A stretch of 32,604 nt of DNA, taken from the IMG/VR virus record IMGVR_UViG_3300035698_005205, positions 1-32,604 of that record. The stretch is one strand, 5' to 3'. The notes below the pieces were generated by a model. The model was given only the letters and a program-made list of their open reading frames with translations, had not been told where the DNA came from and did not search any database. This document shows positions 15,931-23,161 of the stretch, piece by piece (positions within the stretch are counted from its first letter, which is position 1; each line of letters begins with the position of its first letter). This DNA is from a virus. Both the position numbers and the translations under genes were made by a program.

Positions 15931-16294
15931 TGTGTCGAACAAACGATCTGACCAATCCGCATATAAATCCCATAATGAGCAAAAATCCCACAATGCCCAT
16001 TTCAAACCATGTTTGAATATATTCGTTATGCGCCTGGTCATAATAGGTATATTTTGCCTCCCTGTCTTTTACGATGTATTGAAACTGTGCCTTGAAATTA
16101 CCAAGCCCACCGCCCATCCATGGATGTTGCTTTATGTAATCATAACATGCCGCCCACATTTGTACCCGTCTGGGATGGTCCTTTAAAAACTGCGCCGATG
16201 ATTCAAAGTTCATCAGTTCCGGAAGCTCTGCCGCAACCACCAGGCCAAAGCAGACCAATAGCGCAATCAATATGATTATTTTACGATTTTGCAT
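15803..16294 (-). CDS. O-antigen ligase-like protein, middle part
   Basis: From ATG 16294 this frame gives MQNRKIIILIALLVCFGLVV, a membrane segment. It is followed by the hallmark periplasmic loop of WaaL/Wzy_C proteins: HPRRVQMWAACYDYIKQHPW, then GGGLGNF, then YDQAHNEYIQTWFEMGIVGF and a further membrane segment. The conserved Arg/Trp, the G-G-G-NF turn and the His-Asn-Glu motif are all present. The sequence is convincing down to about 15932 (VRSFVRHKK). After that the frame becomes non-protein-like, and the correct continuation is at +1 (15781-15930). It overlaps the N-terminal part by 14 nt, so it could be a separate polypeptide or part of one broken gene. Confidence 0.75.
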   Translation of the reverse strand: MQNRKIIILIALLVCFGLVVAAELPELMNFESSAQFLKDHPRRVQMWAACYDYIKQHPWMGGGLGNFKAQFQYIVKDREAKYTYYDQAHNEYIQTWFEMGIVGFLLIMGFICGLVRSFVRHKKSQTACLRGHDGISDKQSLQLPVSCGYDCVCSRDMDWNTGI

Positions 16295-16892
16295 ACCAGA
16301 ACACCGCCCCCGCTGAAATCGCTGAAATAATAGCACCCATCGAACCGATCATAAAAAGACCCACCGCAGCCACCGGTATCAGCCGGCACCATGTTTTACG
16401 GAAAAAAGCCGCAATGCAGAAAGCTATCAAGGCACCGCCTATGTTCGGGTTGCTCATAATCCCCACCGGAATATCACGGCCCCCGCCTATCGTTCTGAAA
16501 AGTGGGTCCAGGTCAGCATACTGTAAAGCCGCCATAAAGCACGATATCAAAGCCACCGCGCACATCGCATTTAAAAACCACCTTACCATCTGGGCCGTTG
16601 CCGTCGAGTGCACCAGGATCAACCAGAGACACCCAAGGACAACGGCATTTAATGACATATACGAGTATTTATTGAAAAAGGGGAAATTTGCTGAAACGAT
16701 TGACCAAATCAAGAATAGCCCGATCCACGGGTTTACCCTGAAAATAATATACAACCCGGCAGCCGTTATGATACCGTACTCCATCACCAATCGAAATGAC
16801 AGTCTCATGTGCTGAGTCGGAAACCGGACCACACAGGCAAGAAAAAACATTGCGACAATTGCGCCGGGGAGTATGTTCTTATGCATTTTCAT
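16281..16892 (-). CDS. O-antigen ligase-like protein, N-terminal membrane part
   Basis: 203 aa with about seven or eight hydrophobic segments (ILPGAIVAMFFLACVV, GIITAAGLYIIF, GLFLIWSIVSANF, LNAVVLGCLWLILVH and others). The motif DIPVGIMSNPNIGGALIAF matches the G---NPN--GA-L region of O-antigen ligases and polymerases. It stops within the sequence FWYAKS, just as the next frame starts. Removing one A at 16287-16290 would join the two into one chain. Family knowledge: such proteins transfer or polymerise O-antigen on lipid carriers at the periplasmic face. In phages they are usually lysogenic-conversion genes. The start overlaps the upstream stop by 14 nt (16886 is an alternative). Confidence 0.75.
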   Translation of the reverse strand: MKMHKNILPGAIVAMFFLACVVRFPTQHMRLSFRLVMEYGIITAAGLYIIFRVNPWIGLFLIWSIVSANFPFFNKYSYMSLNAVVLGCLWLILVHSTATAQMVRWFLNAMCAVALISCFMAALQYADLDPLFRTIGGGRDIPVGIMSNPNIGGALIAFCIAAFFRKTWCRLIPVAAVGLFMIGSMGAIISAISAGAVFWYAKS

Positions 16893-17175
16893 TCAGCTTA
16901 TGATCTCCGCACCAATCGGTTACGAATACAACCGGGTAGCCGTTCATTGTTGGAGCATGACGCCGGCAGCGGCCACCTGTCGGACTTGGTTCCTTCGGCA
17001 CATAAAAGATACAGGTCTTGCATTTCATGTGATATTGCCGGTCCTTCCACGGGTCAATCTCTTGGCCGCCGGCAGCCTGTGAGCGGTAGACCTTCTGGTT
17101 TTCCATTTCAGGAGATTCGAAACATTTAGACCTGATCTTCGCTTCTAAATCACGCATCTCTTCTTGTTCGTTCAT
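16879..17175 (-). CDS. Cysteine-motif small protein (probable metal binding)
   Basis: 98 aa. An acidic helical N-terminus (MNEQEEMRDLEAKIRSKCFE) is followed by CKTCIFYVPK, then GRCRRHAPT and VTDWCGDHK. The C-x2-C, G-x-CRRxxP and DWCG(D/E)H spacing recurs in small phage proteins of unknown function and probably binds zinc or an Fe-S cluster. The ATG shares a base with the upstream stop (TGATG) and has AGGGGG upstream. The stop overlaps the O-antigen-ligase-like start by 14 nt. Confidence 0.68.
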   Translation of the reverse strand: MNEQEEMRDLEAKIRSKCFESPEMENQKVYRSQAAGGQEIDPWKDRQYHMKCKTCIFYVPKEPSPTGGRCRRHAPTMNGYPVVFVTDWCGDHKLNENA

Positions 17176-18002
17176 CAAAGCCCCCTATCCGAATAATCCT
17201 TGTGCTTATAGTACCGAATAGCCCGGATATTGATCGGAGTGTTCGCCCACACATCAAGCCGCAAAGTTTCCCCGCTGTTGATTCCCTTAATGCGGGTATT
17301 TGAAACTGAGCTTGTGGCTCTCAAAAGGGTTGACCGAATACTTGTTGCACGACTCCAGGTGTTCACCAACTGAGCAGATGACACACCGCACTTAATTGGC
17401 TTACCCCAATAGTTCGCCGTCGAAGTCGCGGCCCTGAGTCCTTCCTGATCAAACACTGAAACCTCCCAGAATATCCTGGGATCCGATGCTGCCGCAGTTG
17501 TCGTAACTCCGGAATAGTCGAACTCAAAGCCAAGGTTATCACCCTTAAACCCTTCCGGTAAAATGAATTGTCTTGAAATTTTCAGCGGATACGTCAACCC
17601 GTTATTGGCAGGGTTATCATTATCACCATACCACCCGTTTCGCTTATCGGTCGGTGTTACCGTACCAGATGTGAAAGCGATTCCGGCAAGACCATCCGTT
17701 GCAACCGCGAATCTGGGCTTCCCTGTCCCGGCGATACTCACCGTACCGGTTGCCGCTCCAATAAGTTCATTGAAATTGTCATTCAATCCTTCTGCCGTGT
17801 ACCAAAAATCTCTCAGGTTCAGGTCTTCCGAGTTATCACCGTACAACAGATAATGATCCCGTAGGCTGATCACCCGTTTGTTTTGTTTGAACCCTGTAAG
17901 GTTGTCCATACCGTATCCGGGCATGAACACAAACAGGTTGAGCACAAAGCAGAACGTCAATAGTGCTATGAGCTTAAACGCGTCTTTCATCCATTTTTTC
18001 AT
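17175..18002 (-). CDS. Exported beta-rich protein of unknown function
   Basis: 275 aa from MKKWMKDAFKLIALLTFC, with GGGGAAAG upstream. The first 34 residues form a basic, then hydrophobic, signal sequence or membrane anchor (FVLNLFVFMPGYG). The remainder looks like a beta-sandwich (TVSIAGTGKPRFAVATDG, ISRQFILPEGFKGDNLGFEF, LRLDVWANTPINIRAIRYY). This resembles jelly-roll or carbohydrate-binding-module shapes, but I cannot assign a family. It overlaps both neighbours and is in the same operon as the portal. It could be a virion decoration protein assembled on the membrane or a periplasmic protein acting on the host. Confidence 0.7.
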   Translation of the reverse strand: MKKWMKDAFKLIALLTFCFVLNLFVFMPGYGMDNLTGFKQNKRVISLRDHYLLYGDNSEDLNLRDFWYTAEGLNDNFNELIGAATGTVSIAGTGKPRFAVATDGLAGIAFTSGTVTPTDKRNGWYGDNDNPANNGLTYPLKISRQFILPEGFKGDNLGFEFDYSGVTTTAAASDPRIFWEVSVFDQEGLRAATSTANYWGKPIKCGVSSAQLVNTWSRATSIRSTLLRATSSVSNTRIKGINSGETLRLDVWANTPINIRAIRYYKHKDYSDRGL

Positions 18003-18135
18003 TGTCTTTCCCCTTTTCCTCGTATCCATGTTTGTATCCATGCACAAATTCTGTTATTAAAAGAGGCCGCATGATCTCAAGCAACCAATCAACATGAGCT
18101 TTCGCGCACTCATCCACCGCCTCACAATCAATCAT
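17974..18135 (-). CDS. Small hypothetical protein
   Basis: 53 aa from MIDCEAVDECAKAHVDWLLE, ending in a charged tail with FVHGYKHGYEEKGKD. The HGYKHG-E motif is common in very short phage proteins next to structural genes. Function is unknown. The start overlaps the stop of the coiled-coil gene by 8 nt. Codons for residues 8-16 lie in one arm of the 27-bp inverted repeat. A GTG 21 nt downstream is an alternative start. Confidence 0.55.
   Translation of the reverse strand: MIDCEAVDECAKAHVDWLLEIMRPLLITEFVHGYKHGYEEKGKDNEKMDERRV
18087..18113. repeat. 27-bp perfect inverted repeat, left arm
   Basis: The arm begins AATCAACATGAGCTTTCGCG on the plus strand and is the exact reverse complement of 18497-18523. 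Each arm contains its own short dyad (ATGAG, 10 nt, CTCAT). The 383 bp between the arms hold the coiled-coil gene at 18128-18400. Confidence 0.95.
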
Positions 18136-18400
18136 TTTCAATCCTTGCCAGCTTTGCCGATAACGCCTGATAAGCCCGGTCTTGATCGCGTTTATTAGAC
18201 CGCAGCTTTGCCAGCTCACCGGATAGCCTGTCATTCTCTGCAATTAACTTTTCGTCGCTCAATGCCTTGGGCAAATTTTCCAGCTGGTGAATCTCATTTT
18301 TCTGTTTCCGGACCTGTGTTTTTAACAGACTATTCTCGGCCCGGACTTCCTTCGCCGTCAACTGCTGCTTATCGGCCGGCGCTATCTTTATTCTTGCCAC
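18128..18400 (-). CDS. Coiled-coil protein between inverted repeats
   Basis: 90 aa with a GTG start (MARIKIAPADKQQLTAKEV). GGAGG lies 7 nt upstream. Almost the whole chain is a charged coiled coil (AENSLLKTQVRKQKNEIHQ, then IAENDRLSGELAKLRSNK and AYQALSAKLARIEND). No enzyme motif is seen. Its place just after the portal suggests a head-assembly, scaffold-like or DNA-associated helper, which is inference. It is the only complete gene lying between the two 27-bp inverted repeats. Confidence 0.65.
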   Translation of the reverse strand: MARIKIAPADKQQLTAKEVRAENSLLKTQVRKQKNEIHQLENLPKALSDEKLIAENDRLSGELAKLRSNKRDQDRAYQALSAKLARIEND

Positions 18401-18543
18401 TTGTCAACCTCCATTGTTCCATCATCTTGTTCAATTACAAGCGATTGTTCCTTGTCTCTATCTTCAAGGTATTTCAACCGCTGAAGGATGTCTTCAATGA
18501 GTGCGCGAAAGCTCATGTTGATTTGATCTTTAGGGTCGCTCAT
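18388..18543 (-). CDS. Small hypothetical protein
   Basis: 51 aa: MSDPKDQINMSFRALIEDIL, then a helical, charged stretch (QRLKYLEDRDKEQSL) and EQDDGTMEVDKWQE. The ATG overlaps the upstream stop as ATGA. The last codons carry the GGAGG used by the downstream GTG. Residues 8-16 lie in the right arm of the 27-bp inverted repeat. Function is unknown. Confidence 0.6.
   Translation of the reverse strand: MSDPKDQINMSFRALIEDILQRLKYLEDRDKEQSLVIEQDDGTMEVDKWQE
18497..18523. repeat. 27-bp perfect inverted repeat, right arm
   Basis: Exact reverse complement of 18087-18113, with no mismatch over 27 bp. The pairing stops at both edges (18524 against 18086 and 18496 against 18114 do not pair). Neighbouring coding sequences on each side are otherwise unrelated. 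Confidence 0.95.
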
Positions 18544-18701
18544 ACCATCCGACCCTTCCGGATATGCCCGTCAATTCGTTCCTGGGCTGAATTGCCCTGT
18601 GATATGTCAAAATCGATCTCACCAAGAAGCGCACCAAGGCCGGCCCGTTTTGACTGTACCTCAGAAAACTCATCCCTCTGCAATGGCTTCAGCTTTTCCA
18701 C
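18540..18701 (-). CDS. Small hypothetical protein after portal
   Basis: 53 aa with a GTG start (MEKLKPLQRDEFSEVQSKRA, then GLGALLGEIDFDISQGN). The GTG is 1 nt after the portal stop (TGA-T-GTG), with CAGGGGTGA as SD. The longer frame to 18863 would overlap the portal gene by 161 nt, which is out of keeping with the rest of this genome. The stop overlaps the next start as ATGA. No domain is recognised. Confidence 0.6.
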   Translation of the reverse strand: MEKLKPLQRDEFSEVQSKRAGLGALLGEIDFDISQGNSAQERIDGHIRKGRMV

Positions 18702-18702
18702 A

Positions 18703-20820
18703 TCACCCCTGTACCGACTGTCCAAACTGTCCACCAACGCCTGGAAGTACACTAAGCCTTTTAGCTCCTGCGCCCTGAGTCCCTTCATTACCAATTCCGA
18801 GAGCGTCTTGTGTTCTTCCTGTGAGGATCTTTTGATAGGCCTTGTTTTCGGTGTCCGATTCAATTAGTTTCTCCTGTGTTTCGACCGCTTCTTCTTGCAG
18901 TCGGTGTAATTCCTTTTGCAATGGATTGATCATTTCACCAAGTTGTTTAAGCTGACCCTTGAGTTTTTCAATGGTCTGTATTTCTTCTTCCGAATACATC
19001 AGGTCATCGTACCTGGCATCCAAGAGGGTCCCGATTCGTCTCTGTGTCTTGATTGCATGCTCGATCCCTGCGGCGCCGTTCGGTATCGCCCACTCCAGCA
19101 ACCATTTCTGATGCTGCATTAAAAATTCAGCCTGCACGACTCTGGTATTGGGAGCCAGCCCGACATCAATTTCAATGTCAAAATCTTCGTCTATATTCCA
19201 AAGATCCTTGGGTATCTCCGTACCATCCGGTAAACTCTCAATCGTCGGCGGGTACATTTGATTGATCCGGATAAACTGTCGTATGATTTCCTCTGGAACA
19301 TCACCCAACACCCGGGCCCTAAACGCCTGCATCTTCTCGCCGGCACGTTGCAAAAGAGCGGTCCCGGTGGCGGTCTTTCCGTAGGCTTCGTCATCAATGC
19401 CCTGATTCAAACTGTTGACTCCGGTTTTCCGCTCGGCGTTCTGCTGTTTCAGTTCAAGCACCCTCAATGTGTGCTCGGTCGGTGGGGAGGGTCTAACCTC
19501 GTGCCAATTATCCTTTGTAACATTCTTGGCAAGGAGGGCGTCGCTGACCTGTCTTTCGTTCCAAGCGTTTATCAGGTCAACGTCCGTTCCGATCATCGTT
19601 CCATATGTGCTTTCCGCTGCAGCATCCGTAAAAATCCGCTCAAGGTTCGTCAGTTCCCGGTGGTCGTTGTATAAAACCAGCGGCAGACACTTCCCCTCGT
19701 ATCGGTGGGCAATCTCATACACCGCACCACTCTTGAACAGAGGCTTGGCGTATGGATTCTCAATAACTTGCATCACCACATCATTTCCACCCAAGGTCAC
19801 GATGACAGATTCAAGGAGGCCGTCCCCGTCAATGTCCATCTTGACGCAAACCTCGTACCCCCAAAACTCGTTTGCTGAAAGAAGTTTCTTTTCCGTGGTA
19901 GCTCTTGATCTTCCCGTCTCAGCTTCGTCATAGGTCAAATCATCCTGCTCAAACTGATCGGCTATTTCATTGTCCAACTCAGCACTGTCAACCTGAGTTG
20001 ATCCGACTTGATCCTTGAGTTTGTCATACGTGCCTTTCTTGTATTCCCCCAAGATTTCACGCTTCTTGGCTTCATCCAAGGAGAATTTAAACATATGGCC
20101 AATCAATGGCGCCTTCGTTTCGTCATTGTACCCGCTTGAAATTAAAAACTCCCACTGAGGCACGCACTCAAACACCGGCCCTGAATACGAGACGTCCCTT
20201 TTTGCTATATGCACATTTTCAAAAAATGTATCTGTTTCCATCTGTGGTATAGACATCTGTTCATAGCCAGCATAAAGATCCGGATTGATCTGTCCCGGCC
20301 GGACCTCCTCGACCTCTATAGCAGACAACACCGTTACATTCTCATCGGCTGTGAGTTGTTCCATCTGGTCTATCGATAGCCGATCATGCGTTTCTTTTTT
20401 TACAGAATAATATGTACTATGGTAAATCTTGAAAGTTCCATTATGGTAAAGAAGGCTGTCATGGATCCAATACCGCATTTGCTTCGTGCCGTTCTGTTTC
20501 CGGAACATCTGATATTGAATAACTTTTTTCATCAACTCAGCCCGGGCCTTGTCCGGCATCTTGATTGTGAAAAAATCAGGGTGTGAGAATATTGAGACTA
20601 AATCGGGTTTGCTCCATTCAACTGTATCAAAAACGATACTCGAAACCTTCTCCGACCATCCCTCTTGCTCGTTGCCGATCTTCGCCATGTTATACAAATT
20701 GTTCGCTTTCATCCGCTCATAGGACTTTTGTGCGTTCCAGTCTATGGCATCGTCGAGAAGCGGTTTGACAATCCGGATAATCTCATCGTCTTTTATTTTT
20801 AGGTGCTCGGTTTCAGGCAT
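18703..20820 (-). CDS. Portal protein (P22/SU10-type)
   Basis: 705 aa from MPETEHLKIKDDEIIRIVK. The N-terminal helices are followed by the clip/stem region, with the typical portal sequence GIDDEAYGKTATGTALLQRA and EKMQAFRARVLGDVPEEIIR around residue 480. Before it comes the wing pattern RYEGKCLPLVLYNDHRELTNL. A long coiled coil near the C-terminus (LKQLGEMINPLQKELHRLQE) is a P22-like barrel candidate. The end is Gly/Gln-rich. It forms the dodecameric DNA gate at one capsid vertex and binds terminase. The start overlaps the preceding gene by 8 nt. Length fits the family. Confidence 0.88.
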   Translation of the reverse strand: MPETEHLKIKDDEIIRIVKPLLDDAIDWNAQKSYERMKANNLYNMAKIGNEQEGWSEKVSSIVFDTVEWSKPDLVSIFSHPDFFTIKMPDKARAELMKKVIQYQMFRKQNGTKQMRYWIHDSLLYHNGTFKIYHSTYYSVKKETHDRLSIDQMEQLTADENVTVLSAIEVEEVRPGQINPDLYAGYEQMSIPQMETDTFFENVHIAKRDVSYSGPVFECVPQWEFLISSGYNDETKAPLIGHMFKFSLDEAKKREILGEYKKGTYDKLKDQVGSTQVDSAELDNEIADQFEQDDLTYDEAETGRSRATTEKKLLSANEFWGYEVCVKMDIDGDGLLESVIVTLGGNDVVMQVIENPYAKPLFKSGAVYEIAHRYEGKCLPLVLYNDHRELTNLERIFTDAAAESTYGTMIGTDVDLINAWNERQVSDALLAKNVTKDNWHEVRPSPPTEHTLRVLELKQQNAERKTGVNSLNQGIDDEAYGKTATGTALLQRAGEKMQAFRARVLGDVPEEIIRQFIRINQMYPPTIESLPDGTEIPKDLWNIDEDFDIEIDVGLAPNTRVVQAEFLMQHQKWLLEWAIPNGAAGIEHAIKTQRRIGTLLDARYDDLMYSEEEIQTIEKLKGQLKQLGEMINPLQKELHRLQEEAVETQEKLIESDTENKAYQKILTGRTQDALGIGNEGTQGAGAKRLSVLPGVGGQFGQSVQG

Positions 20821-21082
20821 CAATCCTCTCCGCTTCCAGCTTCCCGTTGGTCTGATTCGTGCCGATACTGTATCCCGGTGACTGCTCGCCCTTTTCGATC
20901 TCATCAAACAGGTGAGAATATCCGTAATACGTTATCCGGTTGTCCGCAAGGTTCGCCCGGGCGTCCACAATTATCACCTTGGACATAATTAGCTGCATCG
21001 TGACTATGTGCGATCGGATAAAATCGATGTCTACCTGGAAATACCCGCTCCGCTTTAATATCGCTGGTCGCTTGTTATCCAT
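20813..21082 (-). CDS. Hypothetical protein between terminase and portal
   Basis: 89 aa from MDNKRPAILKRSGYFQVDID. A central block (SHIVTMQLIMSKVIIVDAR, then ITYYGYSHLFDEIEKGE) resembles small proteins encoded next to portal genes in other podoviruses, where a VRAE or VDAR strand is followed by YTA-S-HF. The family has no assigned function. Its stop overlaps the portal start by 8 nt. Confidence 0.62.
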   Translation of the reverse strand: MDNKRPAILKRSGYFQVDIDFIRSHIVTMQLIMSKVIIVDARANLADNRITYYGYSHLFDEIEKGEQSPGYSIGTNQTNGKLEAERIDA

Positions 21083-21084
21083 GA

Positions 21085-21252
21085 TTACAGCCAATCCTCA
21101 AATATGATTTCTGATTTCACCGATTTCTGATTCTTAGTTGTGAAAATGCCAATCACCCACGGGGTTAAGACCCCCAAAACACACCCGGCCGCAAACATCA
21201 AATGCTTTAGTTTTCGGATGATTGCTTGCGTTATCGTCAAAAATCGTGTCAT
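21085..21252 (-). CDS. Small single-pass membrane protein
   Basis: 55 aa: MTRFLTITQAIIRKLKHLMF, then AAGCVLGVLTPWVIGIF as one membrane segment, and a short hydrophilic tail ending IFEDWL. The ATG overlaps the terminase stop (TAATG). Basic residues before the membrane segment suggest N-in topology. Possible roles include a lysis-related or membrane-modifying peptide, with no direct evidence. Confidence 0.6.
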   Translation of the reverse strand: MTRFLTITQAIIRKLKHLMFAAGCVLGVLTPWVIGIFTTKNQKSVKSEIIFEDWL

Positions 21253-22583
21253 TATGCCGCTAACCTAGGTCTTTTCCGCTTCGGTTGCGCTATCCTGCCG
21301 GCGATATCGTTTGTCATCTGCTCCACATTGGCCGCAATATACCTGAGAGTGTCGGCACCGTGGGCGTTTGGGTCCTTTACTGGAGCAGCGGTCGCTCCGG
21401 TCTGTCGATTGATGTGTCTCCGGTATCGTTTGACGCACTCAAGGAGTCTGTGAGATAAATCAGTATGATACACCTCTTTGAACTTAGATTCAGGGGGTTC
21501 CTTTGCAGCGCATTTATCTTTGTCGAAATACATCCTCTTAAATACTATCCTGGCGTTTCTGATACCTTCCTCGACTGATAACTCAACAATTTCATTGCGT
21601 TGGGTCACGTCCCACTCCAACCCGGACATTATATCGTAAGTTGATTTCCCCCCGGTATTCAATGCCCCTGAGAAACCATCGTGCGGAAGCCAGACGCGGC
21701 CCCACCTGTAAGGTCTTTCTCTTAGATCTGCGGATATGCTCGGTAAATCGGTATGGGAAACCTCAACGTATTCAATAACCCTAACCTCTGACGTGTGACG
21801 CTGCACCAGGGCGATACCAAGAGAATCCTCCCACCCAAGATCCATGACTAAATGCACGTTCAATGCAGTGTCGTGCGGGACGTTACAAATGCGCCCCTCC
21901 TGCTCTGCCAGTTGAATTTCCTTGAAATAAATGGCACCCTCAACCGCTGGCCTGCACTCACCCTCCCATATATTCGGGTAATCATCCGGATATGCAATTT
22001 TACAGTGCTGACGCTCCCTTTCCAGTACATCGTTAAAGAACGGGTTGTCTCTCCAATTTATCAGGGCATTTACGGTATCAGGCGGGGGGTTGATTGTGAA
22101 CTGTTCGTGGGTCGGGTCGGTTTCAAGGTCGGGGTTGTATGATATCCATATCTCAGAACTCATCTTTCGAATAGTTGGAATGAGGATTTTCCACGACTGG
22201 CGGGAGATGGTTTGTCCTTCCTCCACCCAGCAAATATCATAGCCCTCAAAGGATTTAATCGTGTCTATCGTCAACGTAGACAGACCTGTAAAGGCAAACT
22301 CAGTACCGTTTGAACCTCTTATCTCTGATTCAAGCACGGTGTAGAATGCTTCAAGATTAAGGAGTTTGATTTGATCTTTCAGAAGTTTATGAACGGATTG
22401 TTTGATTGAAAGCTGAACCTCTCTTGCACATAATATTCTGGTCTGTTCGGATACGCCCTTAACAAGCAAGGCCCGGGCAAATGACCACGACTTTGCAGAA
22501 CCACGGCCACCCCGCGCAACCTTGTACCTTGCTGGCTGAAATAAGAATCCGAGTTTCTTAGGTATTTGGGCTTTCAGTATCAT
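21252..22583 (-). CDS. terL: Terminase large subunit
   Basis: 443 aa, PBSX/Terminase_3-like. Walker A is GGRGSAKS (residues 25-32) and the Walker B-type strand is ICWVEEG (117-123), with the catalytic Glu pair. The C-terminal nuclease domain shows VMDLGWEDS (D248), LPHDGF (HD 301-302) and HGADTLRY (D411), as expected for the RNase H-like metal-binding acidic set. The enzyme cuts concatemers and drives DNA into the procapsid. The start overlaps terS as ATGA. Confidence 0.93.
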   Translation of the reverse strand: MILKAQIPKKLGFLFQPARYKVARGGRGSAKSWSFARALLVKGVSEQTRILCAREVQLSIKQSVHKLLKDQIKLLNLEAFYTVLESEIRGSNGTEFAFTGLSTLTIDTIKSFEGYDICWVEEGQTISRQSWKILIPTIRKMSSEIWISYNPDLETDPTHEQFTINPPPDTVNALINWRDNPFFNDVLERERQHCKIAYPDDYPNIWEGECRPAVEGAIYFKEIQLAEQEGRICNVPHDTALNVHLVMDLGWEDSLGIALVQRHTSEVRVIEYVEVSHTDLPSISADLRERPYRWGRVWLPHDGFSGALNTGGKSTYDIMSGLEWDVTQRNEIVELSVEEGIRNARIVFKRMYFDKDKCAAKEPPESKFKEVYHTDLSHRLLECVKRYRRHINRQTGATAAPVKDPNAHGADTLRYIAANVEQMTNDIAGRIAQPKRKRPRLAA

Positions 22584-22945
22584 ACCATTTCAATCTCAAT
22601 CTTTTCGACTTTGATTTGTCCCGAGTGTTCAACCTTTTCAATGAAGTCAGCTTCCGACCGGCCAAGAAGCTTGGACCCCTCTAACCTGTTCCGCATTTCC
22701 TCATCGGTGTCATCCATTGTGTGGGTCCAAAATTGTTGCCGTTGTTCCCTTGTTGCTATCTTTTTGCCGTTGCGTTTTCCCTCACGATTTCGGATAGCTT
22801 CGGCAATGTTCGGTTTTGTTAAGTTTTCTGCCCCGATGAATCGCGCGGTTTTTTCAGAGTATCCGGCTTTCAATGCCGCTTGTGTCGCATTCCCATCATA
22901 GAAATCAACGAAGCGTTGTTGCTTTGTGGTTAATGGTTTATCCAT
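22580..22945 (-). CDS. terS: Terminase small subunit
   Basis: 121 aa from MDKPLTTKQQRFVDFYDGN. The sequence LTTKQQRFVDFY, then NATQAALKAGYSEKTARFIG and NIAEAIRNREGKRNG, is the DNA-binding helix-turn-helix of Terminase_2-type small subunits. It recognises the packaging site and loads TerL. The start at 22945 overlaps the end of the upstream 30-codon gene by 8 nt. A longer TTG start (22969) adds an unlikely hydrophobic stretch. Confidence 0.9.
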   Translation of the reverse strand: MDKPLTTKQQRFVDFYDGNATQAALKAGYSEKTARFIGAENLTKPNIAEAIRNREGKRNGKKIATREQRQQFWTHTMDDTDEEMRNRLEGSKLLGRSEADFIEKVEHSGQIKVEKIEIEMV

Positions 22946-23030
22946 GAAACCACCGATCCATAAAATCAAAAATAACCGCGCTCACAATCGTAAACCCGGA
23001 GAGTTTGTTTGCAAGCTCTTTCTTATCCAT
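22938..23030 (-). CDS. 30-aa leader protein of late operon
   Basis: MDKKELANKLSGFTIVSAVI, ending in DFMDRWFHG. The perfect SD AAGGAGG at 23049-23043 is 12 nt from this ATG and only 5 nt from another ATG at 23037. That other ATG opens a four-codon ORF (MVDG, stop TAA at 23025-23023) that overlaps the start here. So the main start may be reached by re-initiation. It is the first real ORF of the packaging operon, and its stop overlaps terS by 8 nt. Confidence 0.5.
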   Translation of the reverse strand: MDKKELANKLSGFTIVSAVIFDFMDRWFHG

Positions 23031-23042
23031 CTACCATGATTA

Positions 23043-23085
23043 CCTCCTTGTGTGGGCCGACCCGGTAAGGAGGGCACGGGCCGGC
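23043..23085 (-). promoter_or_regulatory. Predicted SD-sequestering H-type pseudoknot in late leader
   Basis: In the minus-strand RNA, GCCGGCCCG (23085-23077) pairs with CGGGUCGGC (23064-23056), nine pairs with one G-U. The 12-nt loop (23076-23065) contains CCUCCUU, exactly complementary to the SD AAGGAGG (23049-23043). The connecting loops are UGC, AC and CCACAC, sizes compatible with an H-type pseudoknot. Folding would hide the ribosome site for the first genes of the packaging operon. Confidence 0.6.
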
Positions 23086-23161
23086 GTGGGGTTGATGAAT
23101 GGGGCTTGACGATAGATGCCCCCGATCAAACGGTATTCCTGCATATTCCTACGTTATCGTG

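Noticed and set aside
18208-18867. Long plus-strand frame across the small-gene cassette
   Set aside because: Antisense to five tightly coupled minus-strand genes, no SD, Pro/Ser-rich composition typical of shadow frames.
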